In this document: in pieces, positions 26,199 through 33,471 of the stretch
How the letters are laid out: every line of letters begins with the position of its first letter
Position numbering within the stretch: position 1 is the first letter of the stretch
Position numbers and translations under genes: made by a program
From: Singulisphaera sp. GP187
GTDB lineage: Bacteria; Planctomycetota; Planctomycetia; Gemmatales; Gemmataceae
Direction of reading: 5' to 3'
NCBI GenBank assembly: GCA_945868575.1
Contig: CAMBMH010000019.1
Coordinates: forward strand, 1 to 39,720
DNA length: 39,720 nucleotides
The notes under the pieces: model-generated
Database searches by the model: none
What the model saw: the letters and a program-made list of their open reading frames with translations, nothing else
What the model was told of the DNA's origin: nothing

Positions 26199-27299
26199 AT
26201 GAAATCCATTCGTGCGATCCCCACCCTGATCCTGGCCCTGTCTCTTTTGGCGGGACGGACCGCAATGGCCCAATCGGCCGAAGGCCTCCCCCGTAGTACT
26301 CCCGAGGCCGAAGGAGTCTCCTCCGAAGCTATTCGCGGTTTTGTCGAAGCCGCCGACAAAAAGGTCAACACCCTGCACAGTTTCATGCTGGTGCGCCATG
26401 GCAAGGTGGTCGCCGAAGGTTGGTGGAAACCACAGACCCCACAAACCTCACATGTGATGCATTCTTTGAGCAAAAGCTTCACCTCGACCGCGGTCGGCCT
26501 GGCCATCGAAGAGGGAAAACTCAGCCTGGACGATGAGGTTTTGAAATTTTACCCCGAATATGCGCCTAAGGACCCCTCCAAAAATCTCAAAGCGATGCGT
26601 GTGCGCGACCTGCTTATCATGTCGACCGGCCACGACTCCGAACCCAAATTCTCGCCTGATACACCCTGGGTAAAAACTTTCCTCAATCATCCGGTCCCAT
26701 TCAAGCCCGGAACCCACTTCCTCTACAACACCCCCGCCACCCACATGCTTTCGGCCATCGTGCAAAAAGTCACAGGCAAAACCGTTCTCGATTATCTGAA
26801 ACCCCGCTTGTTTGAACCGCTGGGTATCGAAAACCCTAGCTGGGCGACCAGCCCGCAGGGAGTCACACTGGGTGGTTGGGGACTCCACATCCGGACCGAG
26901 GACATCGCCAAATTCGGCCAACTCTATCTGCAAAAAGGGGTCTGGAACGGCAAGCAACTCCTTCCCGCCTCATGGATCGCCAAAGCGACTTCCAAACAGA
27001 CCTCCAACGGCAGTAATCCGAAAAGCGATTGGGATCAGGGGTATGGATACCAGTTTTGGCGTTGCCGCAATGGCGCCTACCGGGGCGATGGCGCGGCGGG
27101 CCAATATTGCATCGTCCTGCCTGAACTGGACGCCGTGATCGCGATCACCGCCCAAACCGGCGATATGCAGGTCCCACTCGATCTGATTTGGGAAAAGCTG
27201 CTTCCGGGTTTGAAAGACAAACCCCTGGAAGCCAACCCCGGCGAACTACAAAAACTTAAAGAGACCTTCGATGGCTTGAAGGTCCCTGTGAAAAAATAA
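26199..27299 (+). CDS. Secreted serine hydrolase of the beta-lactamase/class C family
   Basis: 366 aa from ATG 26199, chosen because it starts a clean signal peptide (SIRAIPTLILALSLLAGRTAMAQ); the longer frame from 26103 has no role. The penicillin-recognising fold is clear: SxxK nucleophile motif SLSK (Ser89, Lys92) in MHSLSKSFTSTAVG, the conserved STGHDSEP region, Tyr176 in FLYNTPATHML (YNT rather than AmpC's YxN) and the GDGAAGQYCIVLPELDAVIAITA block near the KTG position. Such proteins are more often esterases or D-Ala peptidases than antibiotic-resistance enzymes, so I do not call it a resistance gene. It is a lone gene ended by a terminator at 27322-27347. Confidence 0.88.
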   Translation: MKSIRAIPTLILALSLLAGRTAMAQSAEGLPRSTPEAEGVSSEAIRGFVEAADKKVNTLHSFMLVRHGKVVAEGWWKPQTPQTSHVMHSLSKSFTSTAVGLAIEEGKLSLDDEVLKFYPEYAPKDPSKNLKAMRVRDLLIMSTGHDSEPKFSPDTPWVKTFLNHPVPFKPGTHFLYNTPATHMLSAIVQKVTGKTVLDYLKPRLFEPLGIENPSWATSPQGVTLGGWGLHIRTEDIAKFGQLYLQKGVWNGKQLLPASWIAKATSKQTSNGSNPKSDWDQGYGYQFWRCRNGAYRGDGAAGQYCIVLPELDAVIAITAQTGDMQVPLDLIWEKLLPGLKDKPLEANPGELQKLKETFDGLKVPVKK

Positions 27300-27321
27300 C
27301 GGGATAGAAAAACAACCATAC

Positions 27322-27347
27322 AGGGAAACCGTGCAGGTTTCCCTTTT
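27322..27347 (+). terminator. Intrinsic terminator of the serine hydrolase gene
   Basis: AGGGAAACC (27322-27330) and GGTTTCCCT (27336-27344) form a perfect 9-bp stem with a 5-nt loop, followed by TTT; it lies 22 bp after the stop codon. Confidence 0.8.
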
Positions 27348-27407
27348 GGCGGGAAATTCCGGCCGCACCCGTACCAGCGAAAGTAACTTGGTATGGGAAA
27401 GAGCCGC

Positions 27408-27413
27408 TATAAT
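27408..27413 (+). promoter_or_regulatory. Possible -10 box of the toxin-antitoxin operon
   Basis: A perfect TATAAT hexamer 70 bp before the antitoxin ATG and after the serine hydrolase terminator. No good -35 is seen at 17 bp, so the promoter call is tentative. Confidence 0.35.
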
Positions 27414-27483
27414 TTATGAAACCGTATTGAGTTCAAGTGCGGGATTGCTCTCGCCGTTTTCAGTTAGCGGAAAGGACGAGCAG

Positions 27484-27723
27484 ATGGCTGCATCATTGGA
27501 GCGGGTTCTCGAGGCAGCAATGGCTCTTTCCGAATCGGAACGGGCTGAACTCGTAGATACCCTTATTTCGACTTTCGCACCCGATGACGCCGCGCCACTT
27601 GATGGCGCATGGCTTGCGGAAATCAACCGCCGATCGGACGATTTTGATAGGGGTGGCGTTCAAACCCTTTCGTGGGCCGAAGTTAAAGAAAGGGCGCGAA
27701 GAAGGCGGACGCCAAGTGAATAA
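27484..27723 (+). CDS. Antitoxin, PF09720 addiction module component
   Basis: 79 aa. The sequence fits the putative addiction-module-component family: an N-terminal ALSESERAELVDTLISTF helix, then APLDGAWLAEINRRSDDFDRG and the C-terminal TLSWAEVKERARRR that should wrap the toxin. Antitoxins of this kind bind and neutralise ParE/RelE-fold toxins. ATG 27484 has AAGGA 8 nt upstream; the frame extends to 27331, but that part would run through the upstream terminator. Its TAA overlaps the toxin GTG by 8 nt, so the two are translationally coupled with antitoxin first, as usual. A TATAAT lies 70 bp upstream. Confidence 0.88.
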   Translation: MAASLERVLEAAMALSESERAELVDTLISTFAPDDAAPLDGAWLAEINRRSDDFDRGGVQTLSWAEVKERARRRRTPSE

Positions 27724-28009
27724 AACGAGATTTTTGCCGGGGGCGACAAAGGATTACGAAGAAGCCTTCGATTGGTATCGTACACGGAGCGAACGCGGGG
27801 CGGCAGGGTTTGAGGAAGCGGTTGAGCGTGCGCTTGAGGATATCATCGAAGCGCCAAACCGGTGGCCATTCTGTGATCCGCGACATCGCCAACGCCGTTT
27901 GAGAAAGTATCCCCACAGCATTGTGTATCGGTTCGTGGACGACACCGTTGTAGTTGTGGCGGTCGCTCACCCGAGCCGACGGTCGGGTTTTTGGAGAAGG
28001 CGACAGTAA
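27716..28009 (+). CDS. ParE/RelE-fold toxin
   Basis: 97 aa from GTG 27716, overlapping the antitoxin end by 8 nt. The ParE/RelE pattern is complete: LPGATKDYEEAFDWYRTRSERGAAGFEEAVERAL for the two helices, PNRWPFCDP, then the beta-strand core RRLRKYPHSIVYRFVDDTVVVVAVAHPSRR and a basic end FWRRR. Members either poison DNA gyrase (ParE) or cleave ribosome-bound mRNA (RelE); sequence alone does not decide, though the long N-terminal helix pair and pairing with a PF09720 antitoxin favour the ParE-like branch. It converges on rph with 106 bp between the stops. Probably an active pair. Confidence 0.88.
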   Translation: MNKTRFLPGATKDYEEAFDWYRTRSERGAAGFEEAVERALEDIIEAPNRWPFCDPRHRQRRLRKYPHSIVYRFVDDTVVVVAVAHPSRRSGFWRRRQ

Positions 28010-28115
28010 GGTGGCATTTTGAGCCTTCGGGAACCCCAATCGGAAGATCCCGAATTTCCAAAAACCAGTTCAAACGATTCTGGAATCCAAAACCAGCGAA
28101 AAATCAACTCCCCAC

Positions 28116-28895
28116 TTACTTCTCAAAAGGCCAGGATTTGCCCAGTGCCTTCTTTTGCAAGGCGCGGATCTCGGCGATCCCCGAGCGTCCCAGCGTGAGC
28201 AATCGATCAAGCTGGGCCTGGCTGAAGGTCGCCTCTTCGCCGCCCGCCTGGACTTCGACAAACTGGCCCGACCCGGTCAAAACCAGGTTCAGATCGACCT
28301 GGGCGTCCCGGTCTTCGGGATAATTCAGATCCAAAAGTCCGTGCCCCTCGACAAGCCCGACACTCACCGCGCCGATCGAATCCTTGAGGATCTCCTTGAG
28401 CGAAGGAAGTGGCTTGGGTTCGGGTTTGCCCGGAGCAGCCTGCCGCAGGGGTTGCTTGGCCAGCCAGTTGAGCCCATCGACCATGGCGACAAAAGCGCCG
28501 TTGATCGCGGTGGTGCGGGTGCCGCCATCGGATTCGATCACATCGCAATCGAGCCACAAACAGCGCTCGCCTAGCGCCTCCAGGTTGACAATCGCGCGCA
28601 GGGCGCGGCCGATGAGTCTTTGGATTTCGACAGCCCGGCCATCGACTTTGCCCGCCCGGTCACGAGGCTTGCGGGTGCCGCCACATCCAGGCAACATCGA
28701 ATATTCCGCCGTGAGCCAACCCTGGCCCGATCCCTTGAGAAAAGGAGGAACCCCTTCTTCAATGGTGCAGGTACAAAGTACGGTGGTGGTTCCCATCGAG
28801 GCGAGAACCGATCCGGGCGCCTGGCGGGTGAACTTGCGCTTGAAGGTGATCGGGCGAAGTTCATCGGGCTTGCGGCCATCGGCGCGGGCAGTCAT
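28116..28895 (-). CDS. rph: Ribonuclease PH
   Basis: 259 aa phosphorolytic 3'-5' exoribonuclease that trims tRNA 3' ends using phosphate. The family blocks are all present: RADGRKPDELRPITFKRKFT, VPPFLKGSGQGWLTAEYSMLPG, EIQRLIGRALRAIVNL (substrate/phosphate Arg), DCDVIESDGGTRTTAINGAFVA, VGLVEGHGLLDLNYPEDRDAQVDLNLV and TGSGQFVEVQ. It is about 20 residues longer than the usual ~240 aa because of a Pro/Lys-rich insertion (about residues 146-166) between the two core halves. It is the last gene of the arg cluster, 44 bp after argF on the same strand. It forms a hexamer in the cytoplasm in known members. Confidence 0.95.
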   Translation of the reverse strand: MTARADGRKPDELRPITFKRKFTRQAPGSVLASMGTTTVLCTCTIEEGVPPFLKGSGQGWLTAEYSMLPGCGGTRKPRDRAGKVDGRAVEIQRLIGRALRAIVNLEALGERCLWLDCDVIESDGGTRTTAINGAFVAMVDGLNWLAKQPLRQAAPGKPEPKPLPSLKEILKDSIGAVSVGLVEGHGLLDLNYPEDRDAQVDLNLVLTGSGQFVEVQAGGEEATFSQAQLDRLLTLGRSGIAEIRALQKKALGKSWPFEK

Positions 28896-28939
28896 CGGAA
28901 TATCCTTGGAATTTCGGTGTAAAAAGGTCTTTTGGGGAA

Positions 28940-29860
28940 CTAGATCTTGCCGCCAAGCAGCGAAACCAGGATCGCCTTTTGTGCGTGCATCCGGTTTCCG
29001 GCCTGGGCGAAGATGAGGCTTTGCGGTCCATCGGCCACACCCGCACTCACCTCTTCGCCGCGATGGGCAGGAAGACAGTGGAGGAATTTGGCGTGGGGCG
29101 CCGCTTTGGCCATGAGGGTCTCATCCACCTGAAAACCCTGAAACGCTTCTGTGCGTGCTTTGGATTCGGCTTCCTGACCCATGCTGGTCCACACATCGGT
29201 ATAGATAACATCCGCGGAGGAGACCGCTTCGGCTGGGTTGGTGATGTGAACCGGAGTCTTGCCATCGAAGTTTTCGCGAAAGGTCGCAAGAAACTGGTCG
29301 GGGAAGCCATAATCCTTTGGCGCGGCCAAAATGAAATTCATGCCGAAACGCCCGCAGGCTATCGCAAGACTGCGCGCGACATTGTTGCCATCGCCCACAA
29401 AAGTGACTGTGCGCCCATGCAGGTCCCCAAAGGCCTCCTGAATGGTGAGGACATCGGCCAAGGCCTGACAGGGGTGGTTGTAATCCGAGAGACCATTGAT
29501 CACCGGAACCGAAGCGAACTCGGCGAATTCCTCGATCGTCTTGTGCGCGAAGGTGCGAAGAACCAGCGCATCGACGAACTGGCTCAGCGTGCGCGCCTGG
29601 TCGGGAATCGACTCACGGGCGTCGATAGGGCCATCGGTCGACGAGAGGAAAATGCTCGATCCACCCACCTGGGCCATGGCCGCCTCAAAGCTGACCCGCG
29701 TGCGAAGCGAAGGTTTCTCGAAAATGAGGCCAAGGACCTTGCCCGGCAACAGGGCCGGACGAAGTCCCCTGAGAAGGTCCGCCTTGAGCTTGGCGGCAAG
29801 ATCGAGCAGATTCGCGAGTTCGCTTGTCGTAAAATCAACAAGATGAATGAAATGACGCAT
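28940..29860 (-). CDS. argF: Ornithine carbamoyltransferase
   Basis: 306 aa, the usual length. It transfers the carbamoyl group from carbamoyl phosphate to ornithine, giving citrulline. Visible: SLRTR at 51-55 (carbamoyl-phosphate loop), LVLRTFAH near 100, HPCQALAD at 129-136 and HCLPAHRGEE near the C-terminus (ornithine loop, catalytic Cys). The start is ATG 29860 with AGGG 8 nt upstream; the longer frame to 29950 overlaps argD and lacks support. It lies 38 bp downstream of argD in the same direction and is followed by rph. It is distinguished from aspartate carbamoyltransferase by the HCLP motif. Confidence 0.96.
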   Translation of the reverse strand: MRHFIHLVDFTTSELANLLDLAAKLKADLLRGLRPALLPGKVLGLIFEKPSLRTRVSFEAAMAQVGGSSIFLSSTDGPIDARESIPDQARTLSQFVDALVLRTFAHKTIEEFAEFASVPVINGLSDYNHPCQALADVLTIQEAFGDLHGRTVTFVGDGNNVARSLAIACGRFGMNFILAAPKDYGFPDQFLATFRENFDGKTPVHITNPAEAVSSADVIYTDVWTSMGQEAESKARTEAFQGFQVDETLMAKAAPHAKFLHCLPAHRGEEVSAGVADGPQSLIFAQAGNRMHAQKAILVSLLGGKI

Positions 29861-29898
29861 GAAAAAGACCCTAAGTCGATCTTTGGTGTGGGAACGAA

Positions 29899-31095
29899 TC
29901 AGGACGCCGTTTGTCCCAATCGGGCCAATTCCTCTTCCAGGATGGCACAACCACGGTCAAGCTCCTCATCCGTGAGGGTCAACGAAGGCAAAAGACGAAT
30001 CACGGTGTTGTGGGTGCAGTTGATGAGCAACCGCCTCTCCATGCACGCCTTGACCACAGGCGCGCCTTCCACCGCCAGTTGGATACCGATCATGGTTCCC
30101 CGGCCACGGAACTCAGTCACCCAGGGGCACGATTCCATCAACGCTTCGATTCGCTTGCGGAAACGGTTTTCGATCTCGACAGCCCGGGCGAGAAGTCCAT
30201 CGCTTTCGATGGTTTCGATCGTGGCAAGCGCGGCCGCGCAAGCAACCGGATTGCCACCAAAAGTCGCGGCATGAGTTCCGGGTTTGAGCGATTGGGCCAC
30301 TTCGGGTCGGGCGATCAATCCGCCACACGCAATTCCTCCGGCAAGAGCCTTTGCCAGCGTGACGATATCGGGTTGAACGGGCCAATGATGATGGGCAAAC
30401 CAGGTCCCCGTCCGCCCCATGCCCGTTTGGACTTCATCAAAGATGAGCAGAAGGTTGTGCTTGTCGGCCAGTTCCCGCAGACCTTCGATATAACCTGGAG
30501 GGGGTATGTTGATGCCCCCTTCGCCCTGGATCGGTTCGAGCATGATCGCGCAGGTTTCCGGATCGATCAGCCTTGCGACCGCATCCAGATCGCCAAACGG
30601 GGCGTAGGCAAACCCGGGAAGCATCGGGCTCACGCCGGCGTGGTACTTGGGCTGGCCTGTGGCGGAAAGCGCTCCCATGGTGCGGCCATGGAAGCTGTTG
30701 AGCATGGTGATGATCTTGAAGCGACCTTGGCCTCCGTGAAGGCGGGCCAATTTGATGGCGGCTTCATTGGCTTCGGTGCCTGAATTGCAAAAGAACGCCT
30801 TGGCTGCTGGCCACCCGCTCCGGGTGCAAAGCGCCTCAGCCAAAAGACCCTGGGCGTCGGTATGCCAGGTGTTGGGCACATGGATCAGCCGGGCGACCTG
30901 TTCCTGGACGGCGGCAACCACTCGTGGCGGACAGTGCCCCAAAATCCCGCAACCCCAACCCGGAAAAAAGTCGAGATACTCGTTCCCCTCATCATCCCAA
31001 ACACGCGAATCCACTCCGCGTTCCAGGCACACCGGATACCGGGTGTAGTTGGCGATTACATACTTTTGAAACCGGGCTTGGGTATCCGCGTGCAT
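29899..31095 (-). CDS. argD: Acetylornithine aminotransferase
   Basis: 398 aa class III PLP aminotransferase. It converts N-acetylglutamate semialdehyde to N-acetylornithine using glutamate. Landmarks: FFPGWGCGILGHCPPRV near residue 43, NSGTEANE at 104-111 (phosphate binding), FHGRTMGALSATG, EPIQGEGG at 187-194, DEVQTG at 220-225 and the PLP lysine Lys249 in TLAKALAGG. The N-terminus QKYVIANYTRYPV is the usual one for ArgD. Position between argB and argF supports ArgD over other class III transaminases. The SD GGAGGAG lies rather far (about 12 nt) from the ATG. The 87-bp gap to argB holds a hairpin (31133-31166). Confidence 0.95.
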   Translation of the reverse strand: MHADTQARFQKYVIANYTRYPVCLERGVDSRVWDDEGNEYLDFFPGWGCGILGHCPPRVVAAVQEQVARLIHVPNTWHTDAQGLLAEALCTRSGWPAAKAFFCNSGTEANEAAIKLARLHGGQGRFKIITMLNSFHGRTMGALSATGQPKYHAGVSPMLPGFAYAPFGDLDAVARLIDPETCAIMLEPIQGEGGINIPPPGYIEGLRELADKHNLLLIFDEVQTGMGRTGTWFAHHHWPVQPDIVTLAKALAGGIACGGLIARPEVAQSLKPGTHAATFGGNPVACAAALATIETIESDGLLARAVEIENRFRKRIEALMESCPWVTEFRGRGTMIGIQLAVEGAPVVKACMERRLLINCTHNTVIRLLPSLTLTDEELDRGCAILEEELARLGQTAS

Positions 31096-31132
31096 TTCTT
31101 GGTTTGACTCCTCCGCAAAGCAAAAATCTTAA

Positions 31133-31166
31133 GCCCCAAGTCCCCAATTCTCAATGGGCTTGGGGC
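31133..31166. terminator. Hairpin between argB and argD, possible partial terminator or attenuator
   Basis: GCCCCAAG (31133-31140) pairs with CTTGGGGC (31159-31166), extended by a bulged CCC/GGG. Read on the reverse strand it is followed by TTAAGATTTTTG. It lies wholly in the 87-bp argB-argD gap and could tune expression of argD and later genes. Confidence 0.5.
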
Positions 31167-31182
31167 GAATTTTGCAGGATGT

Positions 31183-32067
31183 TCACGAACCCAAAACGAT
31201 CTCGGTACCCGTTCCCTTGTCCGTAAAGATCTCAAGCATCAGGGCATGACGACTTCGCCCATCGACCAAGTGGACCTTGCGAACCCCACCCCTAAGGGCG
31301 TCCAGGCACGCCTCCACTTTGGGAATCATCCCCTCATCAATGATCTTTCTGCGCATCAAATCCAGACAACCCTTGGCATCGAGGGTCGGAATAAGGGTCG
31401 ATGCGTTCGACTTGTCCATGAGAATACCCGGAGTATCGCTCAAAAAGACGAGTTTTTCCGCACCAAGAGCCAGCGCAACGGCCGCCGCGGCGGTGTCTGC
31501 GTTGATGTTCAGCCATTTTCCGTTGGCATCGAGCGCCACGGAGGGGATCACCGGGACAACACCACCCAAGGCAAAGTCCTCGATCACCTTTCGGTCGATC
31601 CTGGTGACGCGCCCCACCTGACCCAGATCCACCGGACCTTCTTCGGTTTCCAAAAGGAGTTTTTCGCCAAAAAGGGCCTGTTGAGACCCCCCATGAAGAC
31701 CTACCGCACGGCCACCAAAATCGCGAATCTGACGGACGATTCCACCACAGATCTCTTCGCGCAGGACGCGAACTACAATGGAAAGGGTTCCTTCATCGGT
31801 GACACGGCGTCCCCGGACCTTTTTGGGCTGGAGCCCCGCTTCGGCCATGGCCCGGTCGATCGCTTTGCCACCCCCATGGACCAGCACCGGCCTGAGCCCA
31901 GCTGTCTCAAGGAAGACCACATCCTGGAGCGTGGCGCGAAGGGCTTCGGCGTCCTCCATGGCGCTTCCACCCAGCTTGATCACAATCAGGCTACCGCGAA
32001 ACCGGCGGAAATAGCCCAAGGCTTCAATCAGAACTTCGGCTTTGCGCGTGGCTTCTGTGGACTGCAT
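31183..32067 (-). CDS. argB: Acetylglutamate kinase, probably arginine-sensitive type
   Basis: 294 aa amino-acid kinase. It phosphorylates N-acetylglutamate with ATP, the second step of arginine synthesis. Landmarks: KLGGSAM at 31-37, HGGGK at 64-68 (substrate/ATP), NINADTAA at 187-194 and DTPGIL at 211-216. An N-terminal helix (AEVLIEALGYFRRFRG) precedes the core; such a helix is known in hexameric, arginine-inhibited kinases and absent in the insensitive E. coli enzyme. So feedback inhibition by arginine is likely (family inference). The ATG has SD GGAGGG about 9 nt upstream. It is the first gene of the argB-argD-argF-rph cluster. Confidence 0.96.
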   Translation of the reverse strand: MQSTEATRKAEVLIEALGYFRRFRGSLIVIKLGGSAMEDAEALRATLQDVVFLETAGLRPVLVHGGGKAIDRAMAEAGLQPKKVRGRRVTDEGTLSIVVRVLREEICGGIVRQIRDFGGRAVGLHGGSQQALFGEKLLLETEEGPVDLGQVGRVTRIDRKVIEDFALGGVVPVIPSVALDANGKWLNINADTAAAAVALALGAEKLVFLSDTPGILMDKSNASTLIPTLDAKGCLDLMRRKIIDEGMIPKVEACLDALRGGVRKVHLVDGRSRHALMLEIFTDKGTGTEIVLGS

Positions 32068-32182
32068 ATGGTAAGACCCTCCGGGAAAAATCAGCCTAGA
32101 TCAGGTGGGCCAATCGTCAACTGATTTCGGAGGGGGTCACGCAAGCCAAGCCACCCAGTCCCCGGATTCATCCATCCCCCCT

Positions 32183-32208
32183 GTTTTATCACCAAATTTT
32201 ATCACCAA
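32183..32208. repeat. 13-bp tandem repeat TTTTATCACCAAA x2
   Basis: TTTTATCACCAAA occurs twice back to back at 32183-32195 and 32196-32208, within the argB promoter region about 120 bp before argB's start. A regulator site is possible; I do not recognise it as an ArgR box. Confidence 0.6.
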
Positions 32209-32249
32209 AATCGGACACCTTTGTCCAAACTTCCCTCTCGAAAAGCAAA

Positions 32250-32268
32250 ATCCGAAAAACTTTCGGAT
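32250..32268. promoter_or_regulatory. Palindrome ATCCGAAA-N3-TTTCGGAT
   Basis: Perfect 8-bp arms at 32250-32257 and 32261-32268 with a 3-nt centre. The size and symmetry suit a dimeric repressor or a small hairpin in either leader. No regulator is assigned. Confidence 0.4.
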
Positions 32269-32417
32269 ACGCCAGGCAATCATTTGGTTTCGCCGTGGCG
32301 ATACCCCAGGAAATGGTCTAAAGTGAACTCGGTGGAACAATAGTGGATTTGGTATGTTTTGGGGCAAAAACCCAAACCTGTTTGGAAATCAACCCCTAAA
32401 CTCAAGGAGTATTTCTG

Positions 32418-32780
32418 ATGCGAAAACTAGTGTCGGCCATGGCCGCTTTGGCGCTGATGACCCTAATCGGATTCTCCGTCCAGGCCCAGGACAAGAAGAC
32501 AGGCGACAAGGTTGACCTCAAGGGAACGCTTTGCTGCGGCAAATGCGAACTCAAAATTGAAGGCGTGACCAAATGCGTCAACGCCATCAAGGTCCAGGAA
32601 TCGGGCAAGGAAGTCACCTATCTGCTTGACGACAAAGGCCCCGGCGCCCCCTACCACAGCGAATTCTGCACCGGCCCCAAGGGCGGCTCGGTCAAGGGTA
32701 CCCTGGTCGAAAAGAAGAAAGACGCCATCAAAGGCTATAAGTACATCAAGCCCGCCAAGGAAGGTGTGAAGGTCGATTAA
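32418..32780 (+). CDS. Small secreted cysteine-rich protein (DUF6370-like)
   Basis: 120 aa. Signal peptide about 1-23 (LVSAMAALALMTLIGFSVQAQ). The mature domain begins VDLKGTLCCGKCELK, with further Cys in VTKCVNA and SEFCTGP, five Cys in all, plus strands KEVTYLLDD and VKGTLVEKK. This fits small planctomycete DUF6370-type proteins, which resemble metal- or copper-binding beta folds, but no activity is known. SD AAGGAG lies 8 nt before the ATG. It is a lone gene with its own terminator at 32816-32842. Naming it DUF6370 is from memory of the sequence style, so moderate confidence. Confidence 0.75.
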   Translation: MRKLVSAMAALALMTLIGFSVQAQDKKTGDKVDLKGTLCCGKCELKIEGVTKCVNAIKVQESGKEVTYLLDDKGPGAPYHSEFCTGPKGGSVKGTLVEKKKDAIKGYKYIKPAKEGVKVD

Positions 32781-32815
32781 TTTCGCCCCCTTTTTGTTTG
32801 GCGAAGCAAACGATC

Positions 32816-32842
32816 AACGCCGGGACACCCCGGCGTTTTTTT
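32816..32842 (+). terminator. Intrinsic terminator of the DUF6370-like gene
   Basis: AACGCCGGG (32816-32824), loop of 3-4 nt, CCCGGCGTT, then a run of T to 32842. A weaker TTCGCC/GGCGAA hairpin precedes it at about 32782-32805. Confidence 0.9.
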
Positions 32843-32918
32843 GTGGGGAATTGATGAGCCTGGCTTACGGGTTGATGGGCCCTTGATCTTCACGCCTTTC
32901 AGGCGTTTTGGGCACGGA

Positions 32919-33356
32919 TCAGGTGGGGACCCCAGACCTCAAAAAATAAATCATCGACCAAATACGATCGCCTTCTCCCCGGTCAATGACTTCCACAGGT
33001 TTCAAGCCATCAAACGCAGAGTTGGCGGTTTGGAGCCATTTCCCAATCGATTCTTCCCTCATGACCTCGGCGAGAGCAGTGGTCAGTCTTTGAAGTTCAT
33101 TCAACCGACGAGCAACACCTTCCGTGGGGGGAGTTCCGCTTTCCAGCGTCGCAAGGGACCGGATTGAAACAGGTAGCAACCGGGCAAAAACCGCCTGGCT
33201 CAATTGCAGCTTTTTGCGAAGTCCCAACACCCACCCCGAATTTGCCATCTTGCCGGAGCCTTTTGCTGGAATGCTTTGCGGCGGGGTTGTGGCGAAGGCA
33301 CGCTTTGCAGAAGTAGGCTTCTTCGTTTCAGGTTTTTTCCGATCCCGAACGGCCAT
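32919..33356 (-). CDS. Xre/MbcA/ParS-type antitoxin of a RES toxin
   Basis: 145 aa. A basic, disordered N-terminus (about 1-38) precedes an Xre-type helix-turn-helix at about 44-75 (LGLRKKLQLSQAVFARLLPVSIRSLATLESG). The C-terminal toxin-binding domain of the MbcA/ParS (DUF2384-like) kind follows (about 85-141: IGKWLQTANSAFDGLKPVEVIDRG, then IWSMIYFLRSG). The protein should neutralise the upstream RES toxin and repress the locus. ATG 33356 was chosen: GGAG lies 7 nt upstream; the frame runs on to 33470, but that part covers the palindrome and has no SD. It lies downstream of the toxin, the reverse of the usual antitoxin-first order, with 115 bp between. Confidence 0.82.
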   Translation of the reverse strand: MAVRDRKKPETKKPTSAKRAFATTPPQSIPAKGSGKMANSGWVLGLRKKLQLSQAVFARLLPVSIRSLATLESGTPPTEGVARRLNELQRLTTALAEVMREESIGKWLQTANSAFDGLKPVEVIDRGEGDRIWSMIYFLRSGVPT

Positions 33357-33449
33357 TCTGCTTCTCCGGTTTTGCAGCATCATGATTTTTGTGAAAGGAC
33401 AAAAGGCACAGGTATTATTGGCGATCATGTCTCCCCAGTCAAGCAAATC

Positions 33450-33469
33450 TGCATGCAAATTTGCATGCA
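33450..33469. promoter_or_regulatory. 20-bp perfect palindrome between RES toxin and Xre antitoxin
   Basis: Half-site TGCATGCAAA and its exact reverse complement meet at the centre, 33450-33469. It lies 2 bp beyond the toxin stop and about 95 bp before the antitoxin ATG. It is a natural operator candidate for the dimeric Xre antitoxin, which would give the antitoxin its own autoregulated promoter. Confidence 0.6.
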
Positions 33470-33471
33470 AT

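Larger units (their letters stand above)
32068..32417. other. Divergent intergenic region between argB and the DUF6370-like gene
   Basis: 350 bp without a gene. It should hold the promoters of the arg cluster and of the small secreted protein. It contains a 13-bp tandem repeat (32183-32208), a GGACA/TGTCC inverted repeat around 32213-32226, and an ATCCGAAA/TTTCGGAT palindrome (32250-32268). The forward gene's SD is AAGGAG at 32404-32409. Confidence 0.5.

Noticed and set aside
26199-27299. Antibiotic-resistance beta-lactamase
   Set aside because: The fold and SxxK motif are shared with esterases and peptidases, and the Tyr motif differs from AmpC, so resistance is not supported.
28979-30274. 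431-codon forward open frame
   Set aside because: Mirror frame of argF and argD, which are conserved on the reverse strand; no recognisable product.
31246-32124. 292-codon forward open frame
   Set aside because: Antisense shadow of argB with no motif or SD.
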